From Deltaproteobacteria bacterium (GTDB lineage Bacteria; Bdellovibrionota_C; UBA2361; J135): DNA of 64,000 bases. Made by a program: the position numbers and the translations under genes. Below are positions 46,593 through 55,927 of this stretch, piece by piece. The number at the start of each line of letters is the position of its first letter. The first letter of the stretch is position 1. The stretch lies in assembly GCA_020635175.1 (NCBI GenBank), contig JACKAH010000001.1, positions 138,501 to 202,500 on the forward strand, given 5' to 3'. The notes under the pieces are model-generated. The model was not told where the DNA came from and did not search any database. It saw only the letters and a program-made list of their open reading frames with translations.

Positions 46593-46613
46593 TTCCACTC
46601 CTTTCAATTATCA

Positions 46614-46735
46614 CCCCCTCTGTCGCTTCGCGACATCTCCCCCGCAAGCGGAGGAGAGTTTTAAGAGAAAGTCTTAGCGTCCTGACCTCCTCCGTTTACG
46701 GGGGAGGGGGACCATGCGAAGCATGGTGGAGGGGG
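46614..46735. repeat. Dispersed palindromic element (CCCCCTC...GAGGGGG)
   Basis: This ~122-nt inverted repeat has arms CCCCCTCTGTCGC and GGTGGAGGGGG, each with an inner hairpin (TCGCTTCGCGA and CCATGCGAAGCATGG). It ends 2 nt before the MoxR stop codon on the opposite strand. It resembles the arm at 27779. Confidence 0.75.
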
Positions 46736-46737
46736 TT

Positions 46738-47742
46738 TTACACAGCAGCTCGAATCAATTTCTCTAAAACTGGATTCATCAGATCGATTAAGGCCTCTTT
46801 TGGATCGCCAGCTCCACCATGAAATTTTAAGCGGTGAAGCAGTACAAATGGAGCAATATATTTAAGATCGTCTTCGTTTACATAATCTCGGCCATTAACA
46901 ATTGCCCAAGCACGCAAGGCCTGTTGCAACATAAGCGCAGCTCTTGTTGATGCTCCAAATTGAAGTAGTGAATTGTTTCTAGTGGCTTGAACTATATCTA
47001 CAATAGCATTGCGCATAGTTGGACTGATAAAAACATCTTTAACAACTTTGCGTGCTTCAAGTATGTCGTCTCGGGAACAAACTGGATCTAAACTTTGGCT
47101 ATTCTCTTCGATCTGAGCATGCTGCTCCAAAATAATAGACTCAGTCATTGCATCTACATATGTCATCGGTAGCTTAAAGATAAATCTATCTAATTGCACA
47201 ATCGGTAGCGGATAAGTTCCAGCAACATCTAACGGATTTTGAGTCCCAAGCACAAAAAACAGTTGGTCAAGTGGATAGGTAGCGTTATCAATCGTAACTT
47301 GTTTCTCAGCCATACATTCTAAAAATGCAGCTTGAACTTTTGGACCTGTTCGGTTGATCTCATCTGCTAAAAGAATATGAGCAAAGATTGGACCATGTAG
47401 GAATCTAAAACTTGCGGTTTTTGGCTCAAACACGTTCACGCCAAGCACATCCCCTGGTAGCATATCAGGAGTAAATTGGATTCTTCTAAAAGGTAAAATA
47501 TAGTCAGCGTTACTACTGCCTTTCGAAATCAATCTGCCTAACGCTTTACTGAGGGTTGTTTTACCAGAGCCGGGGTAATCTTCGAGTAATACGTGACCAT
47601 CAGCTAATAGGGCGGTTGTGACAAGTTTGATCGTATCATCTCTTCCCTTGATGATTGAGTTGAGCCCATCAAAAAGTTTCCGCGCTACATTATGTGCTCT
47701 TTGAGCGTTATCATCAGAAAAGCTTGACTGCGTTGATTCCAT
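46738..47742 (-). CDS. MoxR-family AAA+ ATPase
   Basis: This gene encodes 334 residues. The Walker A motif is GSGKTT with K61, Walker B is LLADEINR, and the sensor region lies in VLGTQNP. MoxR ATPases act as chaperones that assemble or activate complexes, often with DUF58 proteins. It is the last gene of the operon that includes TPR, transglutaminase and DUF58 genes. Confidence 0.93.
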   Translation of the reverse strand: MESTQSSFSDDNAQRAHNVARKLFDGLNSIIKGRDDTIKLVTTALLADGHVLLEDYPGSGKTTLSKALGRLISKGSSNADYILPFRRIQFTPDMLPGDVLGVNVFEPKTASFRFLHGPIFAHILLADEINRTGPKVQAAFLECMAEKQVTIDNATYPLDQLFFVLGTQNPLDVAGTYPLPIVQLDRFIFKLPMTYVDAMTESIILEQHAQIEENSQSLDPVCSRDDILEARKVVKDVFISPTMRNAIVDIVQATRNNSLLQFGASTRAALMLQQALRAWAIVNGRDYVNEDDLKYIAPFVLLHRLKFHGGAGDPKEALIDLMNPVLEKLIRAAV

Positions 47743-47754
47743 CTTATCCTTTAA

Positions 47755-49590
47755 CTATTCAGTAAAAACTTTTTCGCTTAGTGCATCAATCGCAGATTCG
47801 ATGCTATCACCAGCTGCTTCATAATGCACACCCTTTGTGTTTGCTGAAAATTTAAGCGTAAATTTGCCAGAGCTACGATGAAGCTCAATATCATAGGGGC
47901 TATTTTTTACAGCCGTAAAATTTCCACCTTGAATCTTAGACTCTTCTGAGCTTGAAAAGTTGTGAAGTATGATCGGAAGTTTGAATCCTTTGTTCCTAAT
48001 TGAGGCTGGAGCAAGCTCGTAAGCAAGCAGAGCGGTTTTTCTGTAAGTGTCAGATTTTGTTTCAAGCAATGAAAGCTTTAGGAGCAATAGATGCAGCTTT
48101 AAGGCTTCGTCGGCTTTTTCTCTAGTAGCATTTATTAGTTTATCAAGCTTTTGTATATCTTCTTTCGAACCTAAGTCGTTTTCGATTAAATATGCCTCAT
48201 AATAAAGCTTGGCATTCTTTCTTTGATCCGACGACTCTTCTGCATCGATCCTTTGTTCAAGAATGCTTGACGGAATTGATTTTAAAGCCTCCCCAAAAGA
48301 GAAATACTCAATCATGCTATCTGTATTTCTAACGTAAAGATCTTCTATGTTGTTTAGTTGATCAGTTAGTATCTGTGTTGCTCTGCGCATCAACCACCAA
48401 GCTCTTAGGGCGTTGTAGACTCGTTGTTTGATGCTTGCGACTCTTTCAAGAGGAGAAAGATCTAATTTTGTCCTAAGCTCTTCGTTTTTCGCTCTAAGCG
48501 CTTGCGCCATTGAAATGTGACTCGCTACTTGTAGGTCCTCAACGTCAGTACCGATTTTTCCAAACCATTGCTGCCGCTCCATCGCCTCTTCAAGATGCTC
48601 TAGTGCTTTATCGATATGACCTGTGTGCAGGGCAATTCTACCTCTGGCAAGGTGAACAAACGCTCTATGTTCCTCTCCGTTTCGAAGTGGAAACTGAACA
48701 ATGCAGCTTTCAAAATTATCCATAGCCCACTTGGCGCGCTCAAATCGCAATTGCTCATTAAATAAAATCACCAAGTTTAAGCTAGGCAGAACATGTTCGC
48801 AGCCATCAGGCATGCTTACTGCCTTGAGCCAGGAGCCTTCTGCTTTGTCTTCTAGAAAAATTTCTCGATAAACTTCACCTGAGTTGTTCAGGGGAGTTGC
48901 AGGTTGGCCTGTCGAACCAAGCGCTAATTCATATGAGATAGCTTCATTGAATACTTTTAGAGAGTTTTGTCTCTCGCCCTTCATCGAAAGCAAGATTCCT
49001 AAGATATTGAGCGTTCTTCCGGGTTCTGCTCCAGTTAAAATCCCTAAGCGAGCAATACGGATAGCTTCATCCAGTCTACCTAATTTCATTAAGACCCACG
49101 CCCTTGAGCCGGGATACCAAAGGCCATAGTAGTACTTGCTATATTCATCAAGTGTATCGAGCGCGCCTTGATAGTTGTCAAGATTTAACCGGGATTCAGA
49201 AAGTAGATAGAGAATTCTGGCATGGTCGTTTTTAAGTTTCTCATCACTGTATGGAGGTTGACCATAACGTTGCTCGAATAACTTTTTTGACTGCTTTATG
49301 TACTTAATAGAAAGTCTATAGTGTCCAACATGGAATAAATAGTAGCCACCAAGTAACATCTGAGCTTCATAGTTCGCTGGATCTTTTTCTAGGGCTTTTA
49401 AAAGTTTGCTACGTGCATCTAGTGGCCGCTCATCCTTAAATAGAATTGAAGCTTCATCAACTAGTTCCTGTGCCGATTTATTATTATCCTGCTCTATTCC
49501 AAAAAATGGATTATCAAGGTCGCCATCTGTAGCAAAAGCTAGCCCAGTCATAAACAGAAAGCTTAATATGAATAAGAAGCCTTTTCTCAT
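47755..49590 (-). CDS. Secreted TPR-repeat protein
   Basis: This gene encodes 611 residues from the ATG at 49590, which has AGGAGG close before it. The signal peptide ends GLAFA. Residues ~35-330 contain TPR-like helical pairs (for example PANYEAQMLLGGYYLFHVG). The rest is helical with a beta end. TPR proteins commonly accompany MoxR-DUF58 systems. Its ATG overlaps the transglutaminase stop as ATGA. Confidence 0.75.
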   Translation of the reverse strand: MRKGFLFILSFLFMTGLAFATDGDLDNPFFGIEQDNNKSAQELVDEASILFKDERPLDARSKLLKALEKDPANYEAQMLLGGYYLFHVGHYRLSIKYIKQSKKLFEQRYGQPPYSDEKLKNDHARILYLLSESRLNLDNYQGALDTLDEYSKYYYGLWYPGSRAWVLMKLGRLDEAIRIARLGILTGAEPGRTLNILGILLSMKGERQNSLKVFNEAISYELALGSTGQPATPLNNSGEVYREIFLEDKAEGSWLKAVSMPDGCEHVLPSLNLVILFNEQLRFERAKWAMDNFESCIVQFPLRNGEEHRAFVHLARGRIALHTGHIDKALEHLEEAMERQQWFGKIGTDVEDLQVASHISMAQALRAKNEELRTKLDLSPLERVASIKQRVYNALRAWWLMRRATQILTDQLNNIEDLYVRNTDSMIEYFSFGEALKSIPSSILEQRIDAEESSDQRKNAKLYYEAYLIENDLGSKEDIQKLDKLINATREKADEALKLHLLLLKLSLLETKSDTYRKTALLAYELAPASIRNKGFKLPIILHNFSSSEESKIQGGNFTAVKNSPYDIELHRSSGKFTLKFSANTKGVHYEAAGDSIESAIDALSEKVFTE

Positions 49591-51764
49591 CTTTGCCTCC
49601 TGATGTGAGCAAAAAGAGAGGTCGGATTGCAAAAAGCTATAAATCTCTTAGAGAAAGACAACTCAGAAAGTAAGTTGAGACTATCGCTGCGCAGTTGATC
49701 TATCTCAGTGTTTTTAAGCTTAATCTTAGTAGGATTTTGGTATTTTAACTTCTCTACAATTCTTTGTAGCTCGAGAGGATCCGAAGCTAGCGAGCTTGAT
49801 ATTCTAGTTCTATGTTCAGCACGTGTTTCCGCACTTGTGCGCCCAAAACCGAGATCTATTAAGCGGTAGAGAACTGCTCTATATGAATGAAGTGCTCGTG
49901 TCTGGGGAGATCTGGTGAAGACCCACGAATATCTAATGTAGGCTTTGATAGCTACTAAAAGTAACAGTGCAAAAAGTACAATGATTAAAATGTCATTGTA
50001 GGAAGGAACATAAAGCTCTCCAACATCATAAGTTTCATTTTCCTCTTCAAGATTCTCTTTTGGTAAAATCTCTTCTCCAGGATCTAGCGAGGACATTAGC
50101 TCTTCAAGAAGCCCTGAATCTACTTGGGTATCAGCATGGCTTTCGACCTGCTCTGGTTGAGTATCAAAAGGAACCCAGCCTTCTCCTTCCAAGTAAGCTT
50201 CTGCCCATGCGTGGCGATCGCTCATTCTAAGTAAGATATGTCCATCTCTTGCTTGACTAAGATCGGTTAGATAGCCAGTTGCAATTCTTGCAGGAATTCC
50301 AAGTGCTCGCAGCATGTAGACAGTTGCATGAGCAAAGTGCACGCAGTAACCACGCATATCACCAAATAAAAAAGGTTCAACTGGATCTTTGTCAGGATCG
50401 ACTTCATGATTTGGAGTTAAGGTATAAATCGCGTTCTTGTTCAAAAAGTTAACGATAGTCATTATCTTTTCAACAGGAGCAGCTGCGTCTTTACTTAAAT
50501 CCAAAGCTAAATCTCGATAGCGTGAATCGGGGTTTTGTCTTGTGTAGTGTTGCAAAACCTCATTGGTCCATTTTGGGTTGCCAACAGAACTAAATCTTAA
50601 CTGATTAAGTTTGTAGGTCGGAGCAAGTGAGTAAGCTCTATAACTATTTTTAAACCTTTTTGGATCAGGGTTTTTTAGCTGTCGAATAGTAACTGGATAA
50701 TCAATCGCAAATGCTTTTTTCTGATCGGCTAAAAGATATACTGAGTGTGTAACTGATACTCGATTCTTTAAGTTTACATTTTCAGCAGTAGAGTAAGTCT
50801 GTCCTGGGTTGATATTTGCTACATCAGCATCGTAGTTAGAAGGTGCGACAACAAGCTCGTGTCCGTTAAATTCAGAAAGCGCGGCCTCGCGCATATAAAG
50901 CATCGGCGTAAAAGGGTTCTGAGAATAATCCTCCTCAAGCCTAACAAGTGCTGCTGGCTGGTTTGTGCTTCCAAGGGCGGAATGAAATCCAAGCGGACTT
51001 GTTCCAGAGCCTTCAGCTTCACCAACGCCGTTGGTTGTTAGCCCTTTTTGAATGTTATAGCTATTATAGACAGCTTTTCCTGTGATAACTGTGAAAAATA
51101 CGATGGCTGCAAACGCTAATAGTGTTGTTAGTGTATGCTGTTTTTGTCGAGCAACATTTTCCTGAGTCCTGCCTAGATTACGTGTTCTATGCGAAGAGCT
51201 GAAATAGGCATATAGCAGCAAGATTAAAAAGATAAATGCACCGCAGGTGATAAACATTGTCTGAGGTTCAAAGCCTAGATGCCACGCGAGAGAGTTTATT
51301 ATTTGCGGAGAATCTAGATGGTACTCTCTGTGACCTGAGAGCAGGATAATTCCAATCGAACTTAGAAAAAGAATCTCAATAGTTAAGGTATGGTGGTAAC
51401 GCCAAAAAAGCCAAGTGCTAACAAAACCAACGTAGAAAACCAAAACGGCTAAGGTTAGATGTTGAAAGATTGAATGTATAAAAAGAGCATTAGAGGTAAA
51501 GCTTACAGCTATTTCAATTGCAATAAGCTTAGCGAGATATAATGCGGCCAAGCTTATCGCTATAAGGGAAGTGAATGCCGCAAAGCGAAGTTTAAGTTCA
51601 GAAAGTCTTGTTGCAGCTACAACCCCCAGCGCGCCTAGGCCTATTAACAGCAAGGGAGATGTTCCAAGCGGAGAGATCTCATTAGCAACAAAGAGAAACA
51701 CAGCAAGGAAAAGTGTTCTGGTAAATGTTATGAACAAGGTCTTGCTAGAGTCAGTGATATTCAT
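49587..51764 (-). CDS. Membrane transglutaminase-like protein (TgpA type)
   Basis: This gene encodes 725 residues. Six to seven N-terminal membrane helices are followed by a periplasmic transglutaminase-like domain with the triad C474, H518 (RHAWAEAY) and D534. A further membrane helix near residue 600 leads to a cytoplasmic tail. A possible upstream start would add 12 residues. The arrangement is that of TgpA proteins linked with DUF58 and MoxR. The start shares one base with the DUF58 stop (TAATG). Confidence 0.88.
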   Translation of the reverse strand: MNITDSSKTLFITFTRTLFLAVFLFVANEISPLGTSPLLLIGLGALGVVAATRLSELKLRFAAFTSLIAISLAALYLAKLIAIEIAVSFTSNALFIHSIFQHLTLAVLVFYVGFVSTWLFWRYHHTLTIEILFLSSIGIILLSGHREYHLDSPQIINSLAWHLGFEPQTMFITCGAFIFLILLLYAYFSSSHRTRNLGRTQENVARQKQHTLTTLLAFAAIVFFTVITGKAVYNSYNIQKGLTTNGVGEAEGSGTSPLGFHSALGSTNQPAALVRLEEDYSQNPFTPMLYMREAALSEFNGHELVVAPSNYDADVANINPGQTYSTAENVNLKNRVSVTHSVYLLADQKKAFAIDYPVTIRQLKNPDPKRFKNSYRAYSLAPTYKLNQLRFSSVGNPKWTNEVLQHYTRQNPDSRYRDLALDLSKDAAAPVEKIMTIVNFLNKNAIYTLTPNHEVDPDKDPVEPFLFGDMRGYCVHFAHATVYMLRALGIPARIATGYLTDLSQARDGHILLRMSDRHAWAEAYLEGEGWVPFDTQPEQVESHADTQVDSGLLEELMSSLDPGEEILPKENLEEENETYDVGELYVPSYNDILIIVLFALLLLVAIKAYIRYSWVFTRSPQTRALHSYRAVLYRLIDLGFGRTSAETRAEHRTRISSSLASDPLELQRIVEKLKYQNPTKIKLKNTEIDQLRSDSLNLLSELSFSKRFIAFCNPTSLFAHIRRQR

Positions 51765-53026
51765 TATTGCATTATAACTTCCCAATCTGCCTCGGCACAA
51801 TCTTTTAGAAATCTGGGGAAGTGCTCTGGATTGTTCAATTCTGGTGTCGTCTCGTCATATATAAAATGGTGAAATTTAGATCGTGAAGATTTGCTAGGGG
51901 ATTGCTTCTCCTCTCTTATGATGAAAATAGGCTGGATCTGTTGCAAGTTTAAATAATTGCCAAGTGCTTGTAGCGCCTCGATGCTACCAACCTCTCTGGC
52001 GCTCTGCTCTGAGGTGAAAACCAATAGATGGCTGATCGTAGAGCTGTCAGAGCTGTTATTTGTAAAATCAACTAACTCCTGAACGTCTCTAATTAGAGCC
52101 TCTTCAGGTTTAAAGTTTGCCTCAAAAGCAGTCTGTAAAGCTTGATTCTCAGCTTGATCTGGGGTTATCGCTATCTGCTGCTCCGATTTTTTTAACCCTA
52201 ATGAAGCAAAGTATACATCAAGGTCAAGCTCATCTAGAGATTCCATGTATTGTAATGCCATGCTTACGGTATCGTCGTCTCTTCTAGTGGCTGCTGCAAA
52301 GATAAGGACTTTTCCTTCAGGAGTCATCGAACGCTCCGGGTGTCTTGAAATCAGTTCGCCACTTTTAGCGTATACTTTCCAAAGAATCTTCCTCATGCCA
52401 TCGGATGGATGATATTTTTTCAGATCAAAAGGATCTCCGGTCCTTTCTTGATGAGATTGAATTGTGTCACCAACCGTTTGGCTAGAGCTTAGGATAGGCA
52501 AAGCTTGAAATAGTTTTCGTTTTGGGAAAATTCTAAAAGCTGCGCTGTGAGTTTGGATTTCCCAGCTTAGCTTACTTAGTCCAAATAGGTCTTCAAACGA
52601 AAACAAGATTTTCTCGACTTTCCATTCTCCTCTGTGCGGAAAAACTAAGTTTTCGGTAATAAGCCTTGCCTTATCTGAAGAGCCTTTTAACTGAAATGTT
52701 GTTGTCTGAATCGAGTCTTCTGAAAAAATAATCTTGGCACTCAAAGAGTATAGTGGGGGAATGCTAATAGGTGAGAGCTTTAGCACAGAGGTAATGTTTG
52801 AATTAGAAAAGATCCTTTCCTCTGGTGCATGAACTGATGCCGTCAAGCTTTTCTTGAGCTGATATCCCTTGAGGATTGTGATTAACTGAAGAAGAAACCA
52901 TATGCCTAGCGTTGAAGCAGCTAAGGTTGCCGCGACTATGTCTGCGGAACTTTGAGCAGGCCCCCAAAGAAGATACCCAGCGCAAAGAACAACAAGAGTT
53001 CCACGAAGGGTTACTGGCAGTTTCAC
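51764..53026 (-). CDS. DUF58-domain protein
   Basis: This gene encodes 420 residues. Two N-terminal membrane helices are followed by a beta region and the DUF58 signature (KKYHPSDGMRKILWKVYAKS), then a von Willebrand A-like segment with LIFAAATRRDD. Such proteins work with MoxR. It overlaps the response-regulator gene by 4 nt. Confidence 0.85.
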   Translation of the reverse strand: MKLPVTLRGTLVVLCAGYLLWGPAQSSADIVAATLAASTLGIWFLLQLITILKGYQLKKSLTASVHAPEERIFSNSNITSVLKLSPISIPPLYSLSAKIIFSEDSIQTTTFQLKGSSDKARLITENLVFPHRGEWKVEKILFSFEDLFGLSKLSWEIQTHSAAFRIFPKRKLFQALPILSSSQTVGDTIQSHQERTGDPFDLKKYHPSDGMRKILWKVYAKSGELISRHPERSMTPEGKVLIFAAATRRDDDTVSMALQYMESLDELDLDVYFASLGLKKSEQQIAITPDQAENQALQTAFEANFKPEEALIRDVQELVDFTNNSSDSSTISHLLVFTSEQSAREVGSIEALQALGNYLNLQQIQPIFIIREEKQSPSKSSRSKFHHFIYDETTPELNNPEHFPRFLKDCAEADWEVIMQ

Positions 53027-53697
53027 ACAGTTACCAAGCCATGTTTAATCGCATACCTAATAAGGTCAGCGTTATTGTTTAGGTTAAGTTTCTTAATTAC
53101 TCGAGCTCTATGAGTCTCAACTGTTCTAGGGCTAATATAGAGCTGTTTTGCAATGACTCTGTTTGGTAGTCCTTCAACTAAAAGAAAAAACATCTCACGC
53201 TCACGAGGGCTTAGGGCATTAAGAGGATCGTTATCTAACTGTTCTGTATTGCTGCTAGCGTTAAGAAGGTGCGTAAATTGGGAGGGTACGAATTTCTCTC
53301 CATTAGCAATTTTAGTTAGAGCCCCAAGAAATTCATCAGGCGAGCAGTTCTTTAAAATATAACCATCTGCACCATACTGTATTGCTTGCTGAACCTTAAG
53401 CTCGTCATCATACATGCTGAGTACAGCAATTTTAGTTGGAGAGTTGCTCTTCTTTAAATGAAGGATAACATCGTTTCCACTTCTTTGAGGCAAGCCTATA
53501 TCAAGTACAAGGATATCTGGGTGGAGTTGATCAACTAACTGGACAGACTCATCTGCTGTTGATGCTTCACCAACTACGTTATAAGTGTTTGAGCCAGACA
53601 AAATATTTTTTAAAGCGTGACGTACAATATTGTGATCGTCTGCTAGAACAACATTTATAGTCATAGAATTGTCATCTAGCATCTGAGATTGAGACAT
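53023..53697 (-). CDS. LuxR-type (NarL/FixJ) response regulator
   Basis: This gene encodes 224 residues. The receiver has an acidic pair at D20/D21 and the phospho-acceptor D66. The C-terminal HTH contains LSPREREMFFLL and SPRTVETHRARV. It leads the DUF58-transglutaminase-TPR-MoxR operon and may regulate it. Either the first ATG or one eleven codons later could be the start. No histidine kinase gene is adjacent. Confidence 0.92.
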   Translation of the reverse strand: MSQSQMLDDNSMTINVVLADDHNIVRHALKNILSGSNTYNVVGEASTADESVQLVDQLHPDILVLDIGLPQRSGNDVILHLKKSNSPTKIAVLSMYDDELKVQQAIQYGADGYILKNCSPDEFLGALTKIANGEKFVPSQFTHLLNASSNTEQLDNDPLNALSPREREMFFLLVEGLPNRVIAKQLYISPRTVETHRARVIKKLNLNNNADLIRYAIKHGLVTV

Positions 53698-53742
53698 ATC
53701 TTTTAGACCTAATTACATTTTTTTGCTTCAGTGTTAATTGTG

Positions 53743-53748
53743 TATACT
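53743..53748 (+). promoter_or_regulatory. Possible -10 box for the UvrA-like gene
   Basis: TATACT lies in the 139-nt gap between the divergent regulator and UvrA-like genes, with no good -35. A hairpin TCCGTA/TACGGA (53781-53799) follows in the leader. Confidence 0.3.
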
Positions 53749-53836
53749 AACAATAAGGATCATTACAAGTGATTCCTTTCTCCGTAGATACCTTACGGAT
53801 ATAGTAAACAGATAATATCATACAAAGTTTTGTTAT

Positions 53837-55927
53837 TTGATGAGCGCAGAACGAGAGAGTTTCCTGGAATTCACTGAGATTTTACCCCGCAAATTTATAG
53901 AATTGTTTAATCTTCATGGAAAACTTAGAGAATTTTTTTTAAGAGAGTATTACGAACGACCTAAGAACCGGTTTTTTTCTTTATTTTCAAACTCTTATCA
54001 GGGCGAGCCCAGGGAGCTACAAAGCTATCTCATCCCATTTATGCTTTCGTCTAGCTCCGAATCTTTTGCGAAATTTTCTGCAGAATTTTTTGATAAGGAG
54101 ACATTGCTCGTTCAGGCCGGTTTGGAACAAGAGGTGTTGCATATTTTTAAGCACAAGGCAGATCCGTATTGCTTAAACTGCAAAGAAAAATTTCCATTTC
54201 AGAACTTAGATCGAGCAGTTGATCATGTTCTTAAATCCAAGACCTCAGGATATCTGCTTTGTTTGTTGCAGTCGCTTGATTCCAATTTGGATAAAAGTAC
54301 TTATAAAGATATCGCAGAGCAATTCGGTGCCACTCGTTTAGTAGTCGATGGAAGACTGCAACAGCTTGATTCCATCGAGAACCAAGAGCTTGCTGCACCA
54401 ATGTTTGTTGTAAGGATCCTGACTCTTGCAAGCGCTACCAAGCAAACCCTTCAGGATTTTATATCTTTTGTTCAAGGTTTAAACGATAACTTAACTAATT
54501 TTAGATTAGATCTAGCTTATGCTCAGGATAAAGATGCAAAGATTTCAGATCCCATTTCTATTTCAAGCTTCTGCGATGGTTGTCAAAGATCGTTGTGCTC
54601 ATTTGAGGAATGGCTCTCTGATGAATCTAAAAGAGAGTCTCTTACCTGGATCTTAGACGGACTGCTACTTGAAGATGTTTTAAGAAATTCTGCAGCAGAT
54701 CTTCTTAAAAAGTTTGCAGAGCTCGGTCTGGAGGATGGCGCATTTGAGGATCTAAGTATGATTTCTCGTTTGCCTCTTAAAGGAATTGCGCTTGGTCGTA
54801 GTGTGTCTAGTCTGTCTTCTGGAGAGAGTTTATCACTTAAGCTTATAAAGCTATTTAAAATAGCGCTAAGTGATTCACTCGTTATATTAGATAATTTGCT
54901 CTCTGACTTAAGCTCGGCTGAGAAGGAATTATTCTGCTCAATTCTGAAGGATTTTGCGCTTAATTCTGAATGCTCAGTTGTTGCTATCTCTGCAGCGTCT
55001 CAAGAAAAATTTAATCCAAAAAAAGTTACTCGCTCGAAAGTCTCTGATAGGGAGGCTGTGATTAAGACAGGAGATCTATTTTGTTGGGAGAGTCTTGAGC
55101 TTTCTTTCCCTTATAACAAGATAGTCTGCTTACGTGGCCCCACGGGCAGTGGAAAGACACTTTTCTTAAACCAAATTGTGCCACAGTTTTGTGAGAGTAA
55201 CTCAATTAAATTTCAACAGATAAAGAAAGAAGCACTTAAGCAAAATGACAGCATCTATTTTAATCTCAAAGTGAATACTGAGTTAGAGAAAGCATTTGCT
55301 GCAAGTAAAGTCTCTCGTATGAAAGGATACAGCTCAAAAGACTTTTCTTTAAAAAATAGTGGATATTTATGCAAAGTTTGCAACGGTAAAGGTCTAGTTG
55401 CTTTAGAGTTGACTGCTGAGAGCTGTCTTGGTTGTGCTGGAAAGTTTTGGTCAGAAGAGATTGCCAACCTTGAGTTAGATAATTTGTCACTTCACCAATA
55501 TCTCAATTTAAATATTGATCAGTGGGCATCTGTCAGCTGGGTTTCTCAGAAGAAACATGACGTCCTGTTGGTTTTATCTGAGCTTGGTTTAGGTCAAAAA
55601 AAATTGACTGAAACATTTTCAAATTACAGCAGCAATGAGCGTTTAAAGACGCTACTCGCAAAGGTTTTAGCCTCAAGAGTAAGTAAACAACAGGATTTCT
55701 TTATAATGTTAGATCAGCAATTCTCGGATCTTTCGAACCGGGAAGTTGCTGAGGTAGGCATCGTATTAAAGCGGTGCGTGGACCAAGGAGCAACGATTTT
55801 AATCGCTGATAATTCTCATAGAATCCTTGAATTAGCAGATTTTGTTATCGAATTAGATCTAGAGTATGATGCTCTACGGAGTTCTGCCTTAACCAAAGTT
55901 AGTGAAACAGGATACCTATCTTTATGA
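53837..55927 (+). CDS. Degenerate UvrA-like ABC protein
   Basis: This gene encodes 696 residues; UvrA is usually ~940. Cysteine pairs resembling UvrA zinc modules are at C112/C115, C246/C249 and C512/C515 with C530/C533. The first nucleotide site lacks a Walker A; its signature is SSGES (327-331) and its Walker B reads LDN (351-353). The second site has an intact Walker A GPTGSGKT (434-441), a weak signature SNYSSNE (595-601), and LDQ (625-627) in place of LDE. Both catalytic glutamates are thus changed. The frame is open throughout, so it is a divergent paralogue rather than a decayed gene. It overlaps pssA by 4 nt. Confidence 0.72.
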   Translation: MMSAERESFLEFTEILPRKFIELFNLHGKLREFFLREYYERPKNRFFSLFSNSYQGEPRELQSYLIPFMLSSSSESFAKFSAEFFDKETLLVQAGLEQEVLHIFKHKADPYCLNCKEKFPFQNLDRAVDHVLKSKTSGYLLCLLQSLDSNLDKSTYKDIAEQFGATRLVVDGRLQQLDSIENQELAAPMFVVRILTLASATKQTLQDFISFVQGLNDNLTNFRLDLAYAQDKDAKISDPISISSFCDGCQRSLCSFEEWLSDESKRESLTWILDGLLLEDVLRNSAADLLKKFAELGLEDGAFEDLSMISRLPLKGIALGRSVSSLSSGESLSLKLIKLFKIALSDSLVILDNLLSDLSSAEKELFCSILKDFALNSECSVVAISAASQEKFNPKKVTRSKVSDREAVIKTGDLFCWESLELSFPYNKIVCLRGPTGSGKTLFLNQIVPQFCESNSIKFQQIKKEALKQNDSIYFNLKVNTELEKAFAASKVSRMKGYSSKDFSLKNSGYLCKVCNGKGLVALELTAESCLGCAGKFWSEEIANLELDNLSLHQYLNLNIDQWASVSWVSQKKHDVLLVLSELGLGQKKLTETFSNYSSNERLKTLLAKVLASRVSKQQDFFIMLDQQFSDLSNREVAEVGIVLKRCVDQGATILIADNSHRILELADFVIELDLEYDALRSSALTKVSETGYLSL

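Noticed and set aside
44500..46600. Prophage or insertion sequence
   Set aside because: No integrase, transposase, terminal repeats or phage structural genes were found.
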